Assembly: GCA_006176705.1 (NCBI GenBank)
Contig: QRFJ01000493.1
Coordinates: 496,001-560,000 of the forward strand
Origin: Cocos nucifera
Taxonomy: Eukaryota; Streptophyta; Magnoliopsida; Arecales; Arecaceae
Length of the DNA: 64,000 bases
Direction: 5' to 3'
Positions 11,467 through 23,487 of this stretch are shown here, one piece after another (position 1 is the stretch's first letter; each line of letters opens with the position of its first letter). A program made the translations under genes and the position numbers. The notes under the pieces were generated by a model that saw only the letters and a list, made by a program, of their open reading frames with translations, was not told the origin of the DNA and searched no databases.

Positions 11467-13050
11467 TAATAAGTACCATAAATGCATCAATAAAAATATT
11501 AATTTATCAATTAATTCATATTAATTTTTAAGAATTATTAATTAATTGATACATATTTTTAAGAAATTCATATTTTTATTAATTAAAAAATAATAAAATT
11601 AAAAAATTAAATTTTATTAACAATAGAAAGAGCTTATTTTTTTGATCATAATGAAATAAGTTTCATACAAAACAAAGCTAAAACGAAGAAGATATAAATT
11701 TCTAAAAAAATAAAATAAATAAAAATTAAATAAAAAAAAATGGCTCAGCCGGCTCCGCAAGCTAAGCCACCAAGCCAAGCCAAGCCGTCAAAGCCAACTC
11801 AACCGTAGAAGCCACCAGTCGGTCTATGATCCAGGCGTGGAACGCCAGCTCAGCAAAAATCGGCGAATCAAGGTGCGCCACGTGGCAGACCTAGACCCTT
11901 AAAGGGTTTACAAAAATCTATCGTGATTCATAGGACAATTTGGTCTTTTCACTCGATGATAGGAGCATTGATTGGCTATGGTGTGTGGTGCGGCCAGTCC
12001 ATGCGGTCCATGGGAACAGTAATTGCGCGATCGGATGGCTGTGGTAGCTTGCGGTTAAGATCAAACGACTGTGGTTATTTTTGGATTTGATTCATCTTCA
12101 GACTTCATGAGGATCGCCATCCAATGGCAGTGCTCGATCTAGGGGATGATCCGACAGTCCAAAATGCTTTTGATAGTGATCAGGACTCCCAACGTGCGAT
12201 CAACGATCAGATTTCCTCCATCAATGCATGATCGGACGGCCAAAATTTAATCCGACCTGATTTGGGTTGATACACATCCGATTTTGATGATTTTTGGACC
12301 ATTGGATTCCTATTGACGGCCAGATTTCATCCAAAGTAGCAAAATTGGTCCAAGACTTCTTTTAGTCTAATTTTCACTTAGATTTCTTTATATTTTGATG
12401 GTTAAAAAGATCATTAGTCTCACATTGCCCAGAAGAAAACTCTCCAACCCTTTTAGCTCTATAAAAAGGACCCCAAGCCTCTAGAAATTGATATCTTTGA
12501 TCAAGGTGAAGCTTTGGTATACGGTAGAGCCACATTTTGGATTAAAGGCTTCAAAGCAATGGGTGCTGAGAAGAAGAGCTGAATTTCTACACCATCTTTC
12601 TGCTAATGCCGATCCAAGATCAAAGATCAGCCTATTTTAATTTTTTTTCTTCTTTTTCTTTATGTATTTAAATTATGAAATTTTAATTAATGTAATATTT
12701 ATTTTTATATTCTATAATTTTATGCTCTTTATTTTTATTATAATTTAATTTTTATATTTTAATTATTTCTTTTTATTTTCCTACAAGTAGATGCTAAGAT
12801 CTAACTAGTAGATCTTAGTACCAAGTTTACCTTTCTGCATAATTTAATTTTTACTTCATAATTTTTATTTTTAATTTTTGACTTTAAATTTTATTTTTTT
12901 TAAAAAAAATTAAAAATTTTAAATCTAAAAATACTATCTTCTCTGTAGATTCGATCCAACTCACTACTATCTATGTATTTTCAATTATTTTAAGAAATCG
13001 GATTAAACTGATAAACACGGTGTCTTAACAACAACATCACGTTCCTACCA
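11467..13050 (+). repeat. 5' LTR of G
   Basis: Starts TAATAAGTACC (TG changed to TA) and ends TTCCTACCA. It has a strong TATA box, TATAAAAAG, at 12460-12468. The upstream part is GC-richer, with AGCCAAGCC repeats near 11765-11790 and several GATCNNACGG-type words (12198, 12230) also found in LTR J. Confidence 0.9.
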
Positions 13051-13056
13051 AGTTTT

Positions 13057-13175
13057 TGGCATTATTATCGAAGATTATTTTTAATTTTTGATTTTAATTT
13101 TTTAAATTTATTTTAAATAAATTAAAAATAATTTTGGCAAATGCATCAAGTTTTTGATGTCGTTGCCGGGGAAGG
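13057..13175 (+). other. PBS region of G, with the motif present twice
   Basis: The first copy, TGGCATTATTATCGAAG at 13057, sits six bases after the LTR end. It equals the tRNA-Asp-complementary site of Athila/Tat elements with only G-to-A and C-to-T changes. A second, better preserved copy (CGTTGCCGGGGA at 13161-13172) follows about 98 bp later, again after CAAGTTTTTG. Between them lies AT-rich filler. Confidence 0.6.
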
Positions 13176-14435
13176 AATACATGCTATTTTTTTCTTTGAT
13201 TTTTTGGAATTTTTTAAATTAGCTGTAAATATTTTTTTAAATATTGCTTACTAACTTTTATTTATTTATTTATAGAAAAAAAGAGAAAAAAAAAAGAAGG
13301 GAGAAGGAAGAAAGCATCTAATTTTGGTGAAATCAATCCTAACTCTAGTCCTCTTTCCTTTTTATTTATTAATTTATTTACTTTATTTTTAAATTAATTT
13401 AAAAAATATCCATTTAGATCTAATTAAAAGTCTCATGATAAGATTAGAAACCCTAACTGCTTAGAGCATGCATTATATTAGTTTTATTTTTATTTTTATT
13501 TTTTTTGGTGATTGCTGGAGGTAAGATAAGCCTTTCAGAATTCAATTAGTTGCATGCATCTAGTTTAAATTGCATAGAACCCTTTGATTGAAATTTTCTT
13601 TTTGCATATCATATTAAATCAAATTAAGGACAACATTAAATTAAACAAAATAAGGTGGAGATTGATCACCTTTTCTTGGCCCACAAACAACCAACCAGCA
13701 TCCTGCATTGACCTAAGCCTTTAATTTTAAAATCAATTAGACATCAACCCTAGGAACTCGAGCTCAATAGGACAAGGAACCCTAAGAGTTGGACCAGATT
13801 AGGGTTAGTCAATTTGACTGGTGTCTAGGAAAGTAGTTTAGAAATGACTGGGCCCGAAGAAAGGTGGTTTCTAATTGATTTCGTTCGCTTATCTGGCCAA
13901 GCATAATTGGTGTCTAAGGCAAGCAACGAGGGGACTCCCATCGATCTTACACTTACCTGGCCAGTTGATTGGCTGATCCTACACTTGGAGGGCTTAAAGG
14001 TGATCTTGACAGTTAGGAGCCCTTAGTTAGGATTGATTGACCAACTTGATTACTAACCAACATCAAACCTAGTTAAACTTAATTCTTCTCTTTCTTCTTA
14101 GTTCTAGGAGTCCTTAGAACCTCTTCTTTAGAACTCTTCTTTCTTTCTTCTCCTTTCTTCTCTGAAAATAAAATAAAATAAAATAAAATAAAAATTAAAT
14201 TAAACTAACTAAAAAATATTTAAAATAATAATTAAATTAAATTAAATTAAATTTATTTAAAAAATTAATTTTTAATATAATAAAATAATTAAAAAATATA
14301 AAAAATTCTAAAAAAAATTTTGATCCGCACGTTAGGATTGCACTAGTGCATGCACGGTAGAAAATCGCTTTACCTAATCTAGTTGAACCCAACCATAAAA
14401 TTAAAAGGCTGAATTGTATTAAATCCGATAACCAA
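13176..14435 (+). mobile_element. G leader, untranslated
   Basis: AT-rich leader with low-complexity runs, including an AAAAT pentamer repeat near 14167-14192 and ATTAA repeats near 14229-14255. The central part (13660-14090) has normal composition. No ORF of note. Confidence 0.7.
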
Positions 14436-15690
14436 ATGGCTGAAAATTTTAGAGAACCACCTAAGCAGATGAAGGAATATTTTATTCTTTTTACCTATAA
14501 CCCATCGACTTATATCCAATTACCTAAAATTCATGCTACCCACTATGAGATCAAGCCGACTACAATCCAGATGCTCCCATCTTTCTACGGGAATACCAAT
14601 GAAGATCCTTACAAATATCTAGATGAATTCTTAGAAATCTGCTCTATGGTAAAAATTCAAAATTTAACTAATGATGCCCTCAGACTAATTTTATTTCTGT
14701 TATCATTAAAAGATAAGGCCAAGTACTGGCTTAGCACAATAGGAAGACCAATTAAAACTTGGGTAGACTTGCAAAGTAAATTTCTTAAAAAATTTTATCT
14801 CATAGGCCGAACCAACATTTTGAGGCAAGCTATCACTGGATTTGCTCAGCTTCTAGGAGAATAGATTCATGAGTCATGGGAGAGACTTAAGGAACTTCTT
14901 AGAAAATGCCCACACCATGGTCTATCTAAGTAGCAAATAGTTCAAGCTTTCTATGAGGGTATAGGAGATCAATACAGATAGATGGTAGATGCATCCTGTG
15001 GAGGTGCATTCATGAATAATAGTGAGGACGAAGCCTATACCTTATTTAAAATCCTGAGTGAAAACTCAATTAACCATGCTTCGTTATCTTTCTACCAAAC
15101 CTATGCAAGGATCCATGAATTTAAACATCTAGAATCTAGTCCTAAGGCTAATTCAAATTTGATAAATCAAGTGGACTTTCTTGCTCAAAAATTAGATCAA
15201 GTTCTAACCCTAGGTCAATAATCTCCTGCATAATTCACATCATCATCTAATTATCAGGAGATTTATTCAATCTATACTAGCCTAACCCATCATGTAAGTG
15301 AATGTCCTATGACTGCACAGTTTTCATATTTTATCTAAGAACAAGCTCAAGCTGCTCAAAGATACTCCAAATTGATTAATGACCCATTTTCAAATTCATA
15401 TAATCCAGATTGGAGCAACCATCATAATTTTTTCCATAATTTTTCTTGGACATCCCAATAGACTTAGGCTCAGACCCAAATTTTATCTATCCAAAACTGT
15501 TAAAATAGACCCCAATACCAAAACTATGCCTATAATAATGGTCAACCTAGTCAGTTTACCCAGCCATCATATAATAACTAGCTATCATATCCATCTCCTC
15601 AATAGATCAATCTAGCTGATAATAGATTTAATCAACTTCAATAATTAATTCTGAATCAACAACAATCGATCTTAACTCAACAACAATCTA
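14436..15690 (+). pseudogene. Gag of element G (Tat/Athila retrotransposon gag domain), broken
   Basis: Begins at ATG 14436 (MAENFREPPKQ). The open stretch to 14864 matches the Tat/Athila gag core: EIKPTTIQMLPSF, EDPYKYLDEFLEIC, then ALRLILFLLSLKDKAKYWL. Stops interrupt it at 14862-14864, near 14932 and near 14980, but homology continues in frame (ESWERLKELLRKCPHHGL, then DEDEAYTLFKILSE-like at about 15020). After about 15220 the sequence is Gln/Asn/Pro-rich and hard to place. Several stops stand where Trp or Gln is expected, suggesting deamination. In life Gag forms the particle that packages the element RNA. No zinc knuckle was recognised. Confidence 0.8.
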
Positions 15691-15896
15691 TCGCCAAGCT
15701 AGAAGCTTAAATAGGATAATTAGTTGAGTCTAACACGAGGAGAGAACTAGATTAACTACCGAGCCTACCAATTTCAAACAACCCACCTAATATTCAACAA
15801 CCATCTGGACCAAGTTATCAATTTAATGTCTCACTTAAGAATCCCCAATCTGAGAATGCCAAAGTAATTCTTAAACTCAAAAGCTATAGGATTCTT

Positions 15897-16463
15897 ATGA
15901 ACCCATACCAAGATCAAATGAGAGAAGCTAGTACTGATGCTAGCCAAAATGAAAATTTAGAGAAACAGATTAGTACTGAGACTAACCACATAGAAGAACC
16001 CGAGCCAAGAATTAGTACTGATGCTAGTTCTAATTTAAATGAGATAAACATAGGGAAAAAGAGAATAGATGATTTATCCGAAACTTATAAACCTAAAAGC
16101 CTATTCCCTTCAATCCTAGAAGCTAGTTTTTTTTACAAAAATCAAGAGGTATGTAATGAAGAGACAATGGAGTTATTTAAATAAGATCACATTAATTTAC
16201 CTCCAAAATTAAAACTACCTTTAGTCACCCTTCGAGCACCCATTGAATCAAACTTAACTCCTAATACAAAAACTCAATTCATGAGCATTTTAGAAGAACA
16301 AATAGGAGAAATTCTTAATAAACATGGATCTGAGAATAGGGTCACAAATTATGTCCCTAAAATTAACAATGATTATATCAATAAAGGGATAAGAAATTAT
16401 CTTCCTAAGATTGGCAATCCAAAATCATTGAAATTTATCAATCCAATATTTGACATACGATAG
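15897..16463 (+). pseudogene. Downstream open segment of G, unknown product
   Basis: Two frame-aligned open pieces (15897-16184 and 16281-16463) are separated by one stop and encode a polar, Asn/Glu/Lys-rich sequence. The position after gag corresponds to the gag-pol spacer of Tat/Athila elements. It has no catalytic motif of protease or RT. It could be the C-terminal part of a long Gag; no function is assigned. Confidence 0.45.
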
Positions 16464-17675
16464 TAAGCTGTATTATGTCTGGCTGAAGATGGTAAACTTA
16501 GTGCTTGTTGGAAGGCAACCCAATATTTAATTTTTTTTAGTTTAATTTATTTTTTTAGTTATTTTTCTTTTAGGATAATTTGAATAAGTTGGAGGAAAAG
16601 CTCAAATTTTCAAAGAAATATGCTAGACCAAAAATATACTGAATCAGGTATATTCTTTTATGTTCTTTATTACACCCTTTATTTTTTTTCTCCATTGAGG
16701 ACAATGTTAATTAAGTTGGGAGAAATAAAAAAAAAAATTTTAAAATTTTAAGTCCTCGAAAAAGTTAGTATTTAGTATCTAGACACCTGATTATGCTTAA
16801 GAATCAAATCAAACTAAGCATTTTTAAAAGAAAATTGATACACAAATCAAAGAATCTGTGAGATATTGAGGAATCAAGTATTAAGAAAATTTAATAAAGA
16901 ATTAAGTTTAGAACATAAAAAGTTTTTTCTTTGAGCATTTCTAATTTTTTCTACTAGCATCAAAGAAAAGTCTACTTTTTATAGGCTTATGTAGGGTAAC
17001 TATATATTTCTTCATATAATTTTTTTTTTATTTTAATAAAATAGTTTTCAAGTACTTCTCACTGAGTAACCAAGCCTCTTTGCCTAAGCAAGCATTTAGT
17101 TTCGCATCAAAAAATGGAAAGGACAAAGAAGCTCGCTATAAAGCTAGTCTTAACTTGTAGCCTATTTGATTCGAGCTAGTAAGCCCAAGGGGTATTTTAT
17201 ATCTAGTGCTCTAAAGCCAACTGGTTTGAGAGTCATTGGCCCAAGACTCGCTACATGGATCAAATAAAAAGCTTAAGGGGTTAAAACACTTAATGGTGGT
17301 ACAACATTAAAAAAAATATATATCAATTTTTCATCGAATAATCGGATCTCATTGCCTAAGTAAGCAATGATATTTGCATCAAGAAGTGGGCAATATAAAA
17401 ATAAAAAATAATAAATGAAGGATGGAAGTAGCAATACACTTGTCTATATGAAAGTTTAGACAAATCAAAGATAAAGATGGGATAATTTAAAAAAAATTAA
17501 TATTTTTTATTTAATTTTTTTATTGATAAGTATTAATACCCCAATGATATATCTTACTGAAGCTTTACTGAATATCAATGGCCATTTTAAAAGCTACTTA
17601 GGTAAAATTCGAAACTCTAAATTTAAAAAAAATTTAAAACTAAATTCTTTCTTTACTCGAGGATGAGCAAAGCTT
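16464..17675 (+). mobile_element. G 3' untranslated region
   Basis: Non-coding, AT-rich sequence between the last open segment and the PPT. A GCCTCTTTGCCTAAGCAAGCA-like block at about 17072 has a partial second copy at about 17350 (TCTCATTGCCTAAGTAAGCA), an internal duplication. No gene seen. Confidence 0.7.
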
Positions 17676-17688
17676 AAGTTGGGGGGTA
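17676..17688 (+). other. Polypurine tract of G
   Basis: AAGTTGGGGGGTA lies directly before the 3' LTR start (TGATAAG at 17689); this G-run is typical of Tat/Athila elements and primes plus-strand DNA. Confidence 0.85.
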
Positions 17689-19264
17689 TGATAAGTATCA
17701 TAAATTCATCAATAAAAATATTAATTTATTAATTAATTTATATTAATTTTTAAAAATTATTAATTAATTGATACATATTTTTAAGAAATTCATATTTTTA
17801 TTAATTAAAAAATTATTTAAAAAAATAATAAAATTAAAAAATTAAATTTTATTATCAATAGAAAGAAATTATTTTTTTGATCATAATAAAATAAGTTTCA
17901 CGTAAAACGAAGCTAAAATGAAGAAGATATGAATTTTTAAAGAAATAAAATAAATAAAAAAAGAAAATGGCTCAGTCGGCTCCGCAAGCCAAGCCACCAA
18001 GCCAAGCTAAGCCTTCAAAGCTGACTTAGCCATAGAAGCCACCAGTCGATCCATGATCCAGGCATGGACTGTCAGCTCAGCAGAAACCGACGAATCAAGG
18101 CGCGACACGTGGCGAACCTAGATCCTTAAAGGGTCACAGAAATCTATCATGGCTCATAGGGCAATTTGGTCTTTTCACTCGATGATAGGAGCACTGATTG
18201 GCTATGGTGTGTGGTGGGGTCGGTCCACGCGGTCCATGAAAATAGTAGTTGGGCGATTGGACGGATATGGTAGCTTGCGGTCAAGATCAAACGGTTGTGG
18301 TTATTTTCGAATTTAATTCAGCTTCAGGCTTCATGTGGATCAAGGATGATCCGATGGTCCAGAATGCTCTCGATGGTAATCAAGACTCCCGACATGCGAT
18401 CAGCAGATAGATTTCCTCCATCAACATGCGATCGGATGATCAGAATTTTATCCAACCTAATTTGGGCTGATACACATCCGATTTTGATGATTTTTAGATC
18501 GTTGGATTTCTATTGATGGCCAAATTTCATCCAAAGCAGTAGAATTCATCCAAAACTTATTTTAATCCAATTTTCACTCAGATTTCTTCATATTTTGATG
18601 ATCAAAAAGCTTCTTAGTCCCACATTGCCTAGAAGAAAACTCTCCAGCCCTTTTAGCTCTATAAAAAGGACCCCAGGCCTCTAGAAATCGATATCTTTGA
18701 TCAAGATGAAGCTTTGGTATAGGGTAGAGCCACATTTTAGATTGAAGACTTCAAAGCAATGGGTGTCGAGAAGAAGAGCTGGGCTTCTACACCATCTTTC
18801 TGCCAATGCCGATCCAAGATCAGAGATCAGCCTATTTTAATTTTTTTTTCTTCTTTTTTTATGTATTTAAATTATAAAATTTTAATTAATATAATATTTA
18901 TTTTTATGTTCTTTAATTTTATGCTTTTTATTTTTATTATAATTTAATTTTTATATTTTAATTATTATTTTTTATTTTCCTACAAGTAGATGCTAAGATC
19001 TAACTAGTAGATCTCAGTACCAAGTTTACTTTTTTGCATAATTTAATTTTCACTTCATAATTTTAATTTTTAATTTTTGACTTTAAATTCTATTTTTAAA
19101 TTCTTTTCTTTTTTAAAAAAAAATTAAAAATTTTAAATCTAAAAATACTACCTTTCCTGTGGATTCGATGTGACTCACTACTATCTACGTATTTTTACTT
19201 ATTTTAAGAAGTCAGATTAAACTAATAGATATGGTGTCTTAACGACAGCATCGCATTCCTATCA
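17689..19264 (+). repeat. 3' LTR of G
   Basis: Starts TGATAAGTATC and ends TTCCTATCA. It is collinear with the 5' LTR; the TATA box TATAAAAAG is at 18660-18668. Differences from the 5' LTR are mostly transitions plus a short deletion near 18340. ORFs 18295-18516 and 18759-18947 are not genes. Confidence 0.9.
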
Positions 19265-19781
19265 GCTATCTAGTTTTTTTCATTGTTAGATGAAATTATA
19301 CTCATTGAGACTTTCCCAAGTCTCATCCCTCATTCTTCTATCTTGCAGTTTTGGAGTAGCATAGTTTTGAAGTTCGTATCGGCTGGTGTATCAGCACCTC
19401 TAGTAGTGGAAGTGTAGTTATGATTATGGCTTGTAAAGTGATGTATTTTGAGATCTATTGTATAACTAAAATAGTAAGTTAGAAACTGTTAAGTTTGTTA
19501 TATTTTGAGTGATTTGTATAAAATGTATATAGTATGGTTCTGTGAATGGAACCTTTAATTTGATTATGTAAATTATTGAGTTGAATTATGATACTTTCTT
19601 TAGTAGATTAAGAGGTTAGATTGAGTTGTATATGCTGATTGAGAATGAATTTGAGATTTTTATGGTGAGCATATTTAAATGATATTACAGCTTAGCTACA
19701 GCTTAGAAATCTTCTTAACTTTTAGATAAGAGTAGGATGTGGCACCGTCATCCAGAATTAGGGATAGGGTGTTACATTATG

Positions 19782-20879
19782 AGCCTAAACTTAATTAAGA
19801 ATTAAGATTATGAAATCAATTAGGTTTAAAAATTACAAATTTTTAGATCTAAGGCACCTTCATAAATTTAGGTTTGGGTATGGATAGCTCAATTAGGTCT
19901 AGCAGTTGATCAAATTGAATTGAGAGTTGGTTAGGTGGGATCAAGAGTGCTTAGAATTGACTAACCCAATAGGATTATGTCTGGGTCAAGGTGGACTCAC
20001 AATTACATATGGTCGACCAAGTCAAGACCTAATTTGGCTCAATGGTTCGAGTCTGAATTGTAGGCTAATCCGATTAGTTCTGGTTTGACAAATTAGAGTC
20101 TAAGAAAAGTTTGGCAGATATGACTAGTGGTCTTTAATAGAAAGCTACTCGATCTGAATGCATTCATCGCAAGATAATGGCATATTCCTCCCACTGATCT
20201 CACTTACCTAGCTGATTGGGTCGATCCAGCTCTGATTTGAGGTGGCTAACAATTTGAGCTAACCGATGCCACTAGGTTAGTTATATTTATTATGACTAAG
20301 TCAAGTCAAGTTTAAGAAACCTAAATCAAATCTTCTTAAAAAATATTAGATCATAGGTCTTCCACTATTTTAGATGTGCGGATTCTTTTCAGGGTTGATT
20401 GTTCTCGGTTGGTTATAGTAGTTCAATTGTACCGAGAAGATGCAACCATGTCTATTAGGGATTGGATGCTATGGGTTGGAGGATGGGTTGGGCTCAATAT
20501 TCTAGATACGATGAAGGATCCAATTAGAAATCTAATTCATGCAAATAGTGGATCTAACTTAACTAAAGATTGGAGCAATATTTTAGGCATGGTGAACTTC
20601 ATAAATTATAGACCTGGTTTGGATGCACCATGATTAGAGAATCATTGGACAAGAGTTGTCACTCATCGATTGACCCATCATCAATAACTGTTAGGTGAGA
20701 TGGTGAGCCAGTTCGTGGGACCACACCATCCACTAGAAATCTATGATCGTGGAGATTTTTGCATCTCTGCTAAGAGAGTGTAGAGATCCAAAAAATAGTG
20801 AAAGCCTAATTTATTTAAAAATAAAATTTTTAAATAAATTAGTTAAGTCTAATTAGAAAATTTGACTCTCTATAGAAAA
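19782..20879 (+). mobile_element. E leader, second part
   Basis: Resumes the E leader after F and ends at the gag start. It is collinear in inverted orientation with 47934-49060 of B and 59504-60610 of C. No coding capacity; ORF 20376-20633 has no counterpart in B or C. Confidence 0.8.
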
Positions 20880-21700
20880 ATGTCTGCATCAAATCCACTA
20901 GCCCAAATCCTAGACACCCATAGACTGATCGGACCCAATTACAAGGATTGGTTTAGGAATAACAAAATTATTTTAGGTTCCAAGAAGCTATCTTATGTAT
21001 TGAACCAGGACTCACCCATTTTACCAGCCTATCCAATCACCAATCAGAGAGCATCTCTAGAGAAGTGGATGAACGATGATAATAAAGCTAGGTACTATAT
21101 ATTGTGCTCAATGTCAGATGAATTGCAGCACCAACATGAAAAGATTAAGACTACTCGCCAAATGTTGGCTCACCTGCAAGAGTTGTTCGATAAGCAGAGT
21201 TGTGCAACCCAGTATCAAGTCTTCAAGAGACTTTTTAAGGGTCAGATGCATGATAGACGGTCCAAGATCATTGTTTGACAATGATCAAGAATCTAGAGGA
21301 GCTTGAGAAGCTCGGTGTCTTACTTGATAAGGATCTATAGATTGATGTGATCCTGTAGTTCTTGACTAATGCGTATAGATAGTTCATCATAAACTTCCAT
21401 ATGTATAAGCTTCAATATATCTTGGTTGAACTCATGAATATATTAGTTACTGCTGAGCTTTCTTTGAAAGATTCAAAGGGCTCGGTACTTACTGTGGAGT
21501 GGACTTCTTCTAAGAGAAAATTGTTTGAAAAGAAGAAGAAGTCTACAATAAAGCAAAAAGTAGAAGGTGGGATGAAGAAGAAGGGAGAGCCAAAGAAGAA
21601 GGCCACGGATAAAGAAAGTATTTCCACTGCAATATCGATGGCCTTTGGAAGTGGAACTGCCCTTTATACCTAGCCAGTCTAAAGAACAAGAAGAAGGCGG
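20880..21700 (+). pseudogene. Gag of E (copia, UBN2-type), broken
   Basis: ATG 20880 opens MSASNPLAQILDT, the same start as gag in B and C. The core LEKWMNDDNKARYYILCSMS (about 21057-21116) and TRQMLAHLQELFDKQS follow in frame. The frame ends at 21276-21278 and homology moves to other frames with stops (EELEKLG near 21299; ELMNILVTAELSLK near 21430; Lys-rich tail to about 21600). The zinc knuckle near 21617-21660 is degenerate, with its first Cys and its His replaced. The protein would package RNA in virus-like particles; this copy cannot encode it. Confidence 0.85.
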
Positions 21701-22977
21701 GTCCTTCTGGATGTATGCTAGTTTTGAATCTAACCTTACGATTTCTTCTATATCTAGTTGAGTGGTTGACTCTAGTTCTAGTGCTCACTTGTGCACTTGT
21801 ATGTAGGATCATGAAGAGAGCAGAAGGCTCAGAGATGGTGAGATGATCCTATGCATAAAAAATGGAGCAAGATTTGCTACTATGGTCGTAAGAATCTACC
21901 CTCTATGATTACCAGCAGGATTAGATTTAGTACTTAGGGACTGTTATTTTGTGCCTACAGCAAGCAGAAATTTGATTTTCATTTGTTATTTAGCATAAGA
22001 AGGTTATGTAATTAGCTTTCTTAAGGACTACTATACTATTCTTTTTGAAAGAAATAAAATTACAAGTAGTTTCTTAATTAACAATCTCTATCAGTTGCAT
22101 GTTGATATATCTATATTAAATACTAAGCAAAACATGAATACCATGGGATCTAAGCAACCTAGGGATAGTCTAAATGATAAATATCTATGGCACCTTAGAC
22201 TAGGTCATATAGTCGAAGATAGGATTAACAAATTAGAGAAATTCGAACTTATGAATCCATTGACTTTTGAGTCATATCTGATTTGTGAATCATGGCTTTA
22301 GAAAAAAATGATCAAGGTCCCTTTTTGTAGGATATGGGGAAAGGGCCACGGACCTACTTGCCCTGGTACATATAGATGTATGCAGTCCATTTGATGTGCT
22401 GGCCAGAGGCAATTATGTCTACTTCATTATCTTTATTGATGATCTATCTCAGTATGGGTATGTGTATTTAATGCAATACAAGTCTGAAGCCTTTGAAAAG
22501 TTCAAGAAATTTAGACATGAAGTAGAGAAGCAAACCAGAAAATCCATTAAGGTTCTCCGATCAAATTGAGGAGGTGAATACCTTAGTCAAAAATTCCTAT
22601 ACTATCTTAAAGATAATGGCATAGTTTCATAATGGACTCCACCTAGAATGTCTCAACTCAACAGGATTTTAGAACAAAAAAATTAAACCTTATTAGCTAT
22701 GGTTTGATCCATGATGAGTTTCATGGATCTTTCTAATTTTCTTTGGGGATATAGATTAATGATCACAATCTACTTACTAAATCGAATTTTTTCTAAAATC
22801 ATTCCTACCACACCATATGAGACATGGCATGGTAAGAAGCAAAGTTTGAGTCAACTCAGAATTTGGGGTTGTTTGGCCCATATCAAAAAACATCAAGCGG
22901 ATAAATTAGAGTCTAGGTCATTTAGAGATCATTTTGTCGGATATCCTATATAGTCATTAGGATATTACTTCTATCTT
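21701..22977 (+). pseudogene. E pol, first part: protease and integrase, broken
   Basis: A decayed protease region lies at about 21760-21990 (the DSSSSAHLC-like site replaces DSGSSAH). The GAG-pre-integrase zinc motif follows (HLRLGHI near 22190), then integrase (HIDVCSPFDV near 22369, IDDLSQYGYVYLM near 22437, and a Gly-Gly-Glu-Tyr motif near 22570). Many stops are present. Coding stops at the CCAAA target site (22978-22982) where D inserted, and the frame continues at 28585. Integrase would join the cDNA to host DNA. Confidence 0.85.
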
Positions 22978-23100
22978 CCAAATAAAAGAACAAGGATGGT
23001 TCTCCCAACGCTTGGGAGATTATGCAGGAGTCAAAGTGGTGGCTCCTAGAGGCTTGGATCGACTGAAGTCGTATCAACTGAGGAGGACTGATATGCTATC

Positions 23101-23173
23101 GGGCTAGCTCGAATATAGATTGAGATGGCTCGATATGAGATTGAGCCAGCTCAGGCCAAAATTGAGCTAGCTC
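23101..23173 (+). repeat. 21-bp phased palindrome array in the D 5' LTR
   Basis: Sites GGGCTAGCTC, GAGATGGCTC, GAGCCAGCTC and the perfect palindrome GAGCTAGCTC start at 23101, 23122, 23143 and 23164, exactly 21 bp apart. Two more sites at 23227 and 23248 are again 21 bp apart. The lead sites lie in the U3 part, about 320-390 bp upstream of the TATA box. Confidence 0.85.
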
Positions 23174-23487
23174 TCTCAGACAAACAGAGAACGTGTATTC
23201 AAAAATCTATTGCTTCAGAGAAGGTCGAGCCAACTTGAGTGTTCATCGAGCCAGCTTGAACTGGTGGACAGATGAGCACGGGTTTTCTTTGTTTGGTTTT
23301 GGATTGGATCTAGTCCAAGGGGTCCTAAGGCCTGAGTTGAGAGGTCTTAAGGTGGCTAATTTATGTATACGGCTGGATCTTTAGTTCTAGGGATGAGAAC
23401 ATGCAAGACATGGGCTTGAGTGAGTGCTTTTTTATATGAGTTAGCCTACGAAAGTTTTTTAAGGCTGAGTCATGTTGACTCAGGATG

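Larger units (their letters stand above)
11467..19264 (+). mobile_element. G: gag-only Tat/Athila-type gypsy element (non-autonomous)
   Basis: LTRs are 11467-13050 (1584 bp) and 17689-19264 (1576 bp), with TSD GCTAT at 11462-11466 and 19265-19269. A tRNA-Asp-like PBS (13057) and a G-run PPT (17676-17688) are present. The 4.6-kb interior has a gag-like region (14436-15690) and a second open segment (15897-16463), but I see no protease, RT, RNase H or integrase motif. The sequence after 16463, with GTCTGGCTGAAGA and GGAAGGCAACCCA, resembles the 3' untranslated part of Tat/Athila elements. This fits the TR-GAG type of non-autonomous element, which depends on pol supplied by relatives. It lies within F. 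Confidence 0.85.
9434..19776. mobile_element. F: probable gypsy (Tekay/Del-like) solo LTR, interrupted by G
   Basis: F starts TATAACATCCCGAACC and ends GGGATAGGGTGTTACA, flanked by a perfect 5-bp duplication TTATG (9429-9433 and 19777-19781). Without G it is about 2.54 kb (9434-11466 plus 19270-19776). There is no gag, pol, PBS or second LTR, so a solo LTR is the simplest reading; TGTAACA...TGTTACA ends are usual for plant chromovirus LTRs. The ends form a short imperfect inverted repeat, so orientation is not certain and a TIR element cannot be fully excluded. It holds a 21-bp phased palindrome array, a GA microsatellite and a roughly 60-bp tandem repeat. Confidence 0.75.

Noticed and set aside
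11746..11800. A 21-bp palindrome array also in the G LTR
   Set aside because: Words such as CAGCCGGCTC and AAGCCAACTC occur, but spacing (45 bp) does not follow the 21-bp phase.
14436..16463. G as a truncated full-length Tat element
   Set aside because: Both ends and the 3' untranslated part are complete and no pol remnants remain, so a gag-only structure is preferred; kept as a checkable point.
9434..19776. F as a DNA transposon with terminal inverted repeats
   Set aside because: The ends are only a short imperfect inverted repeat; a 2.5-kb body with 5-bp TSD and TGTAACA...TGTTACA ends fits a chromovirus solo LTR better. Not excluded completely.
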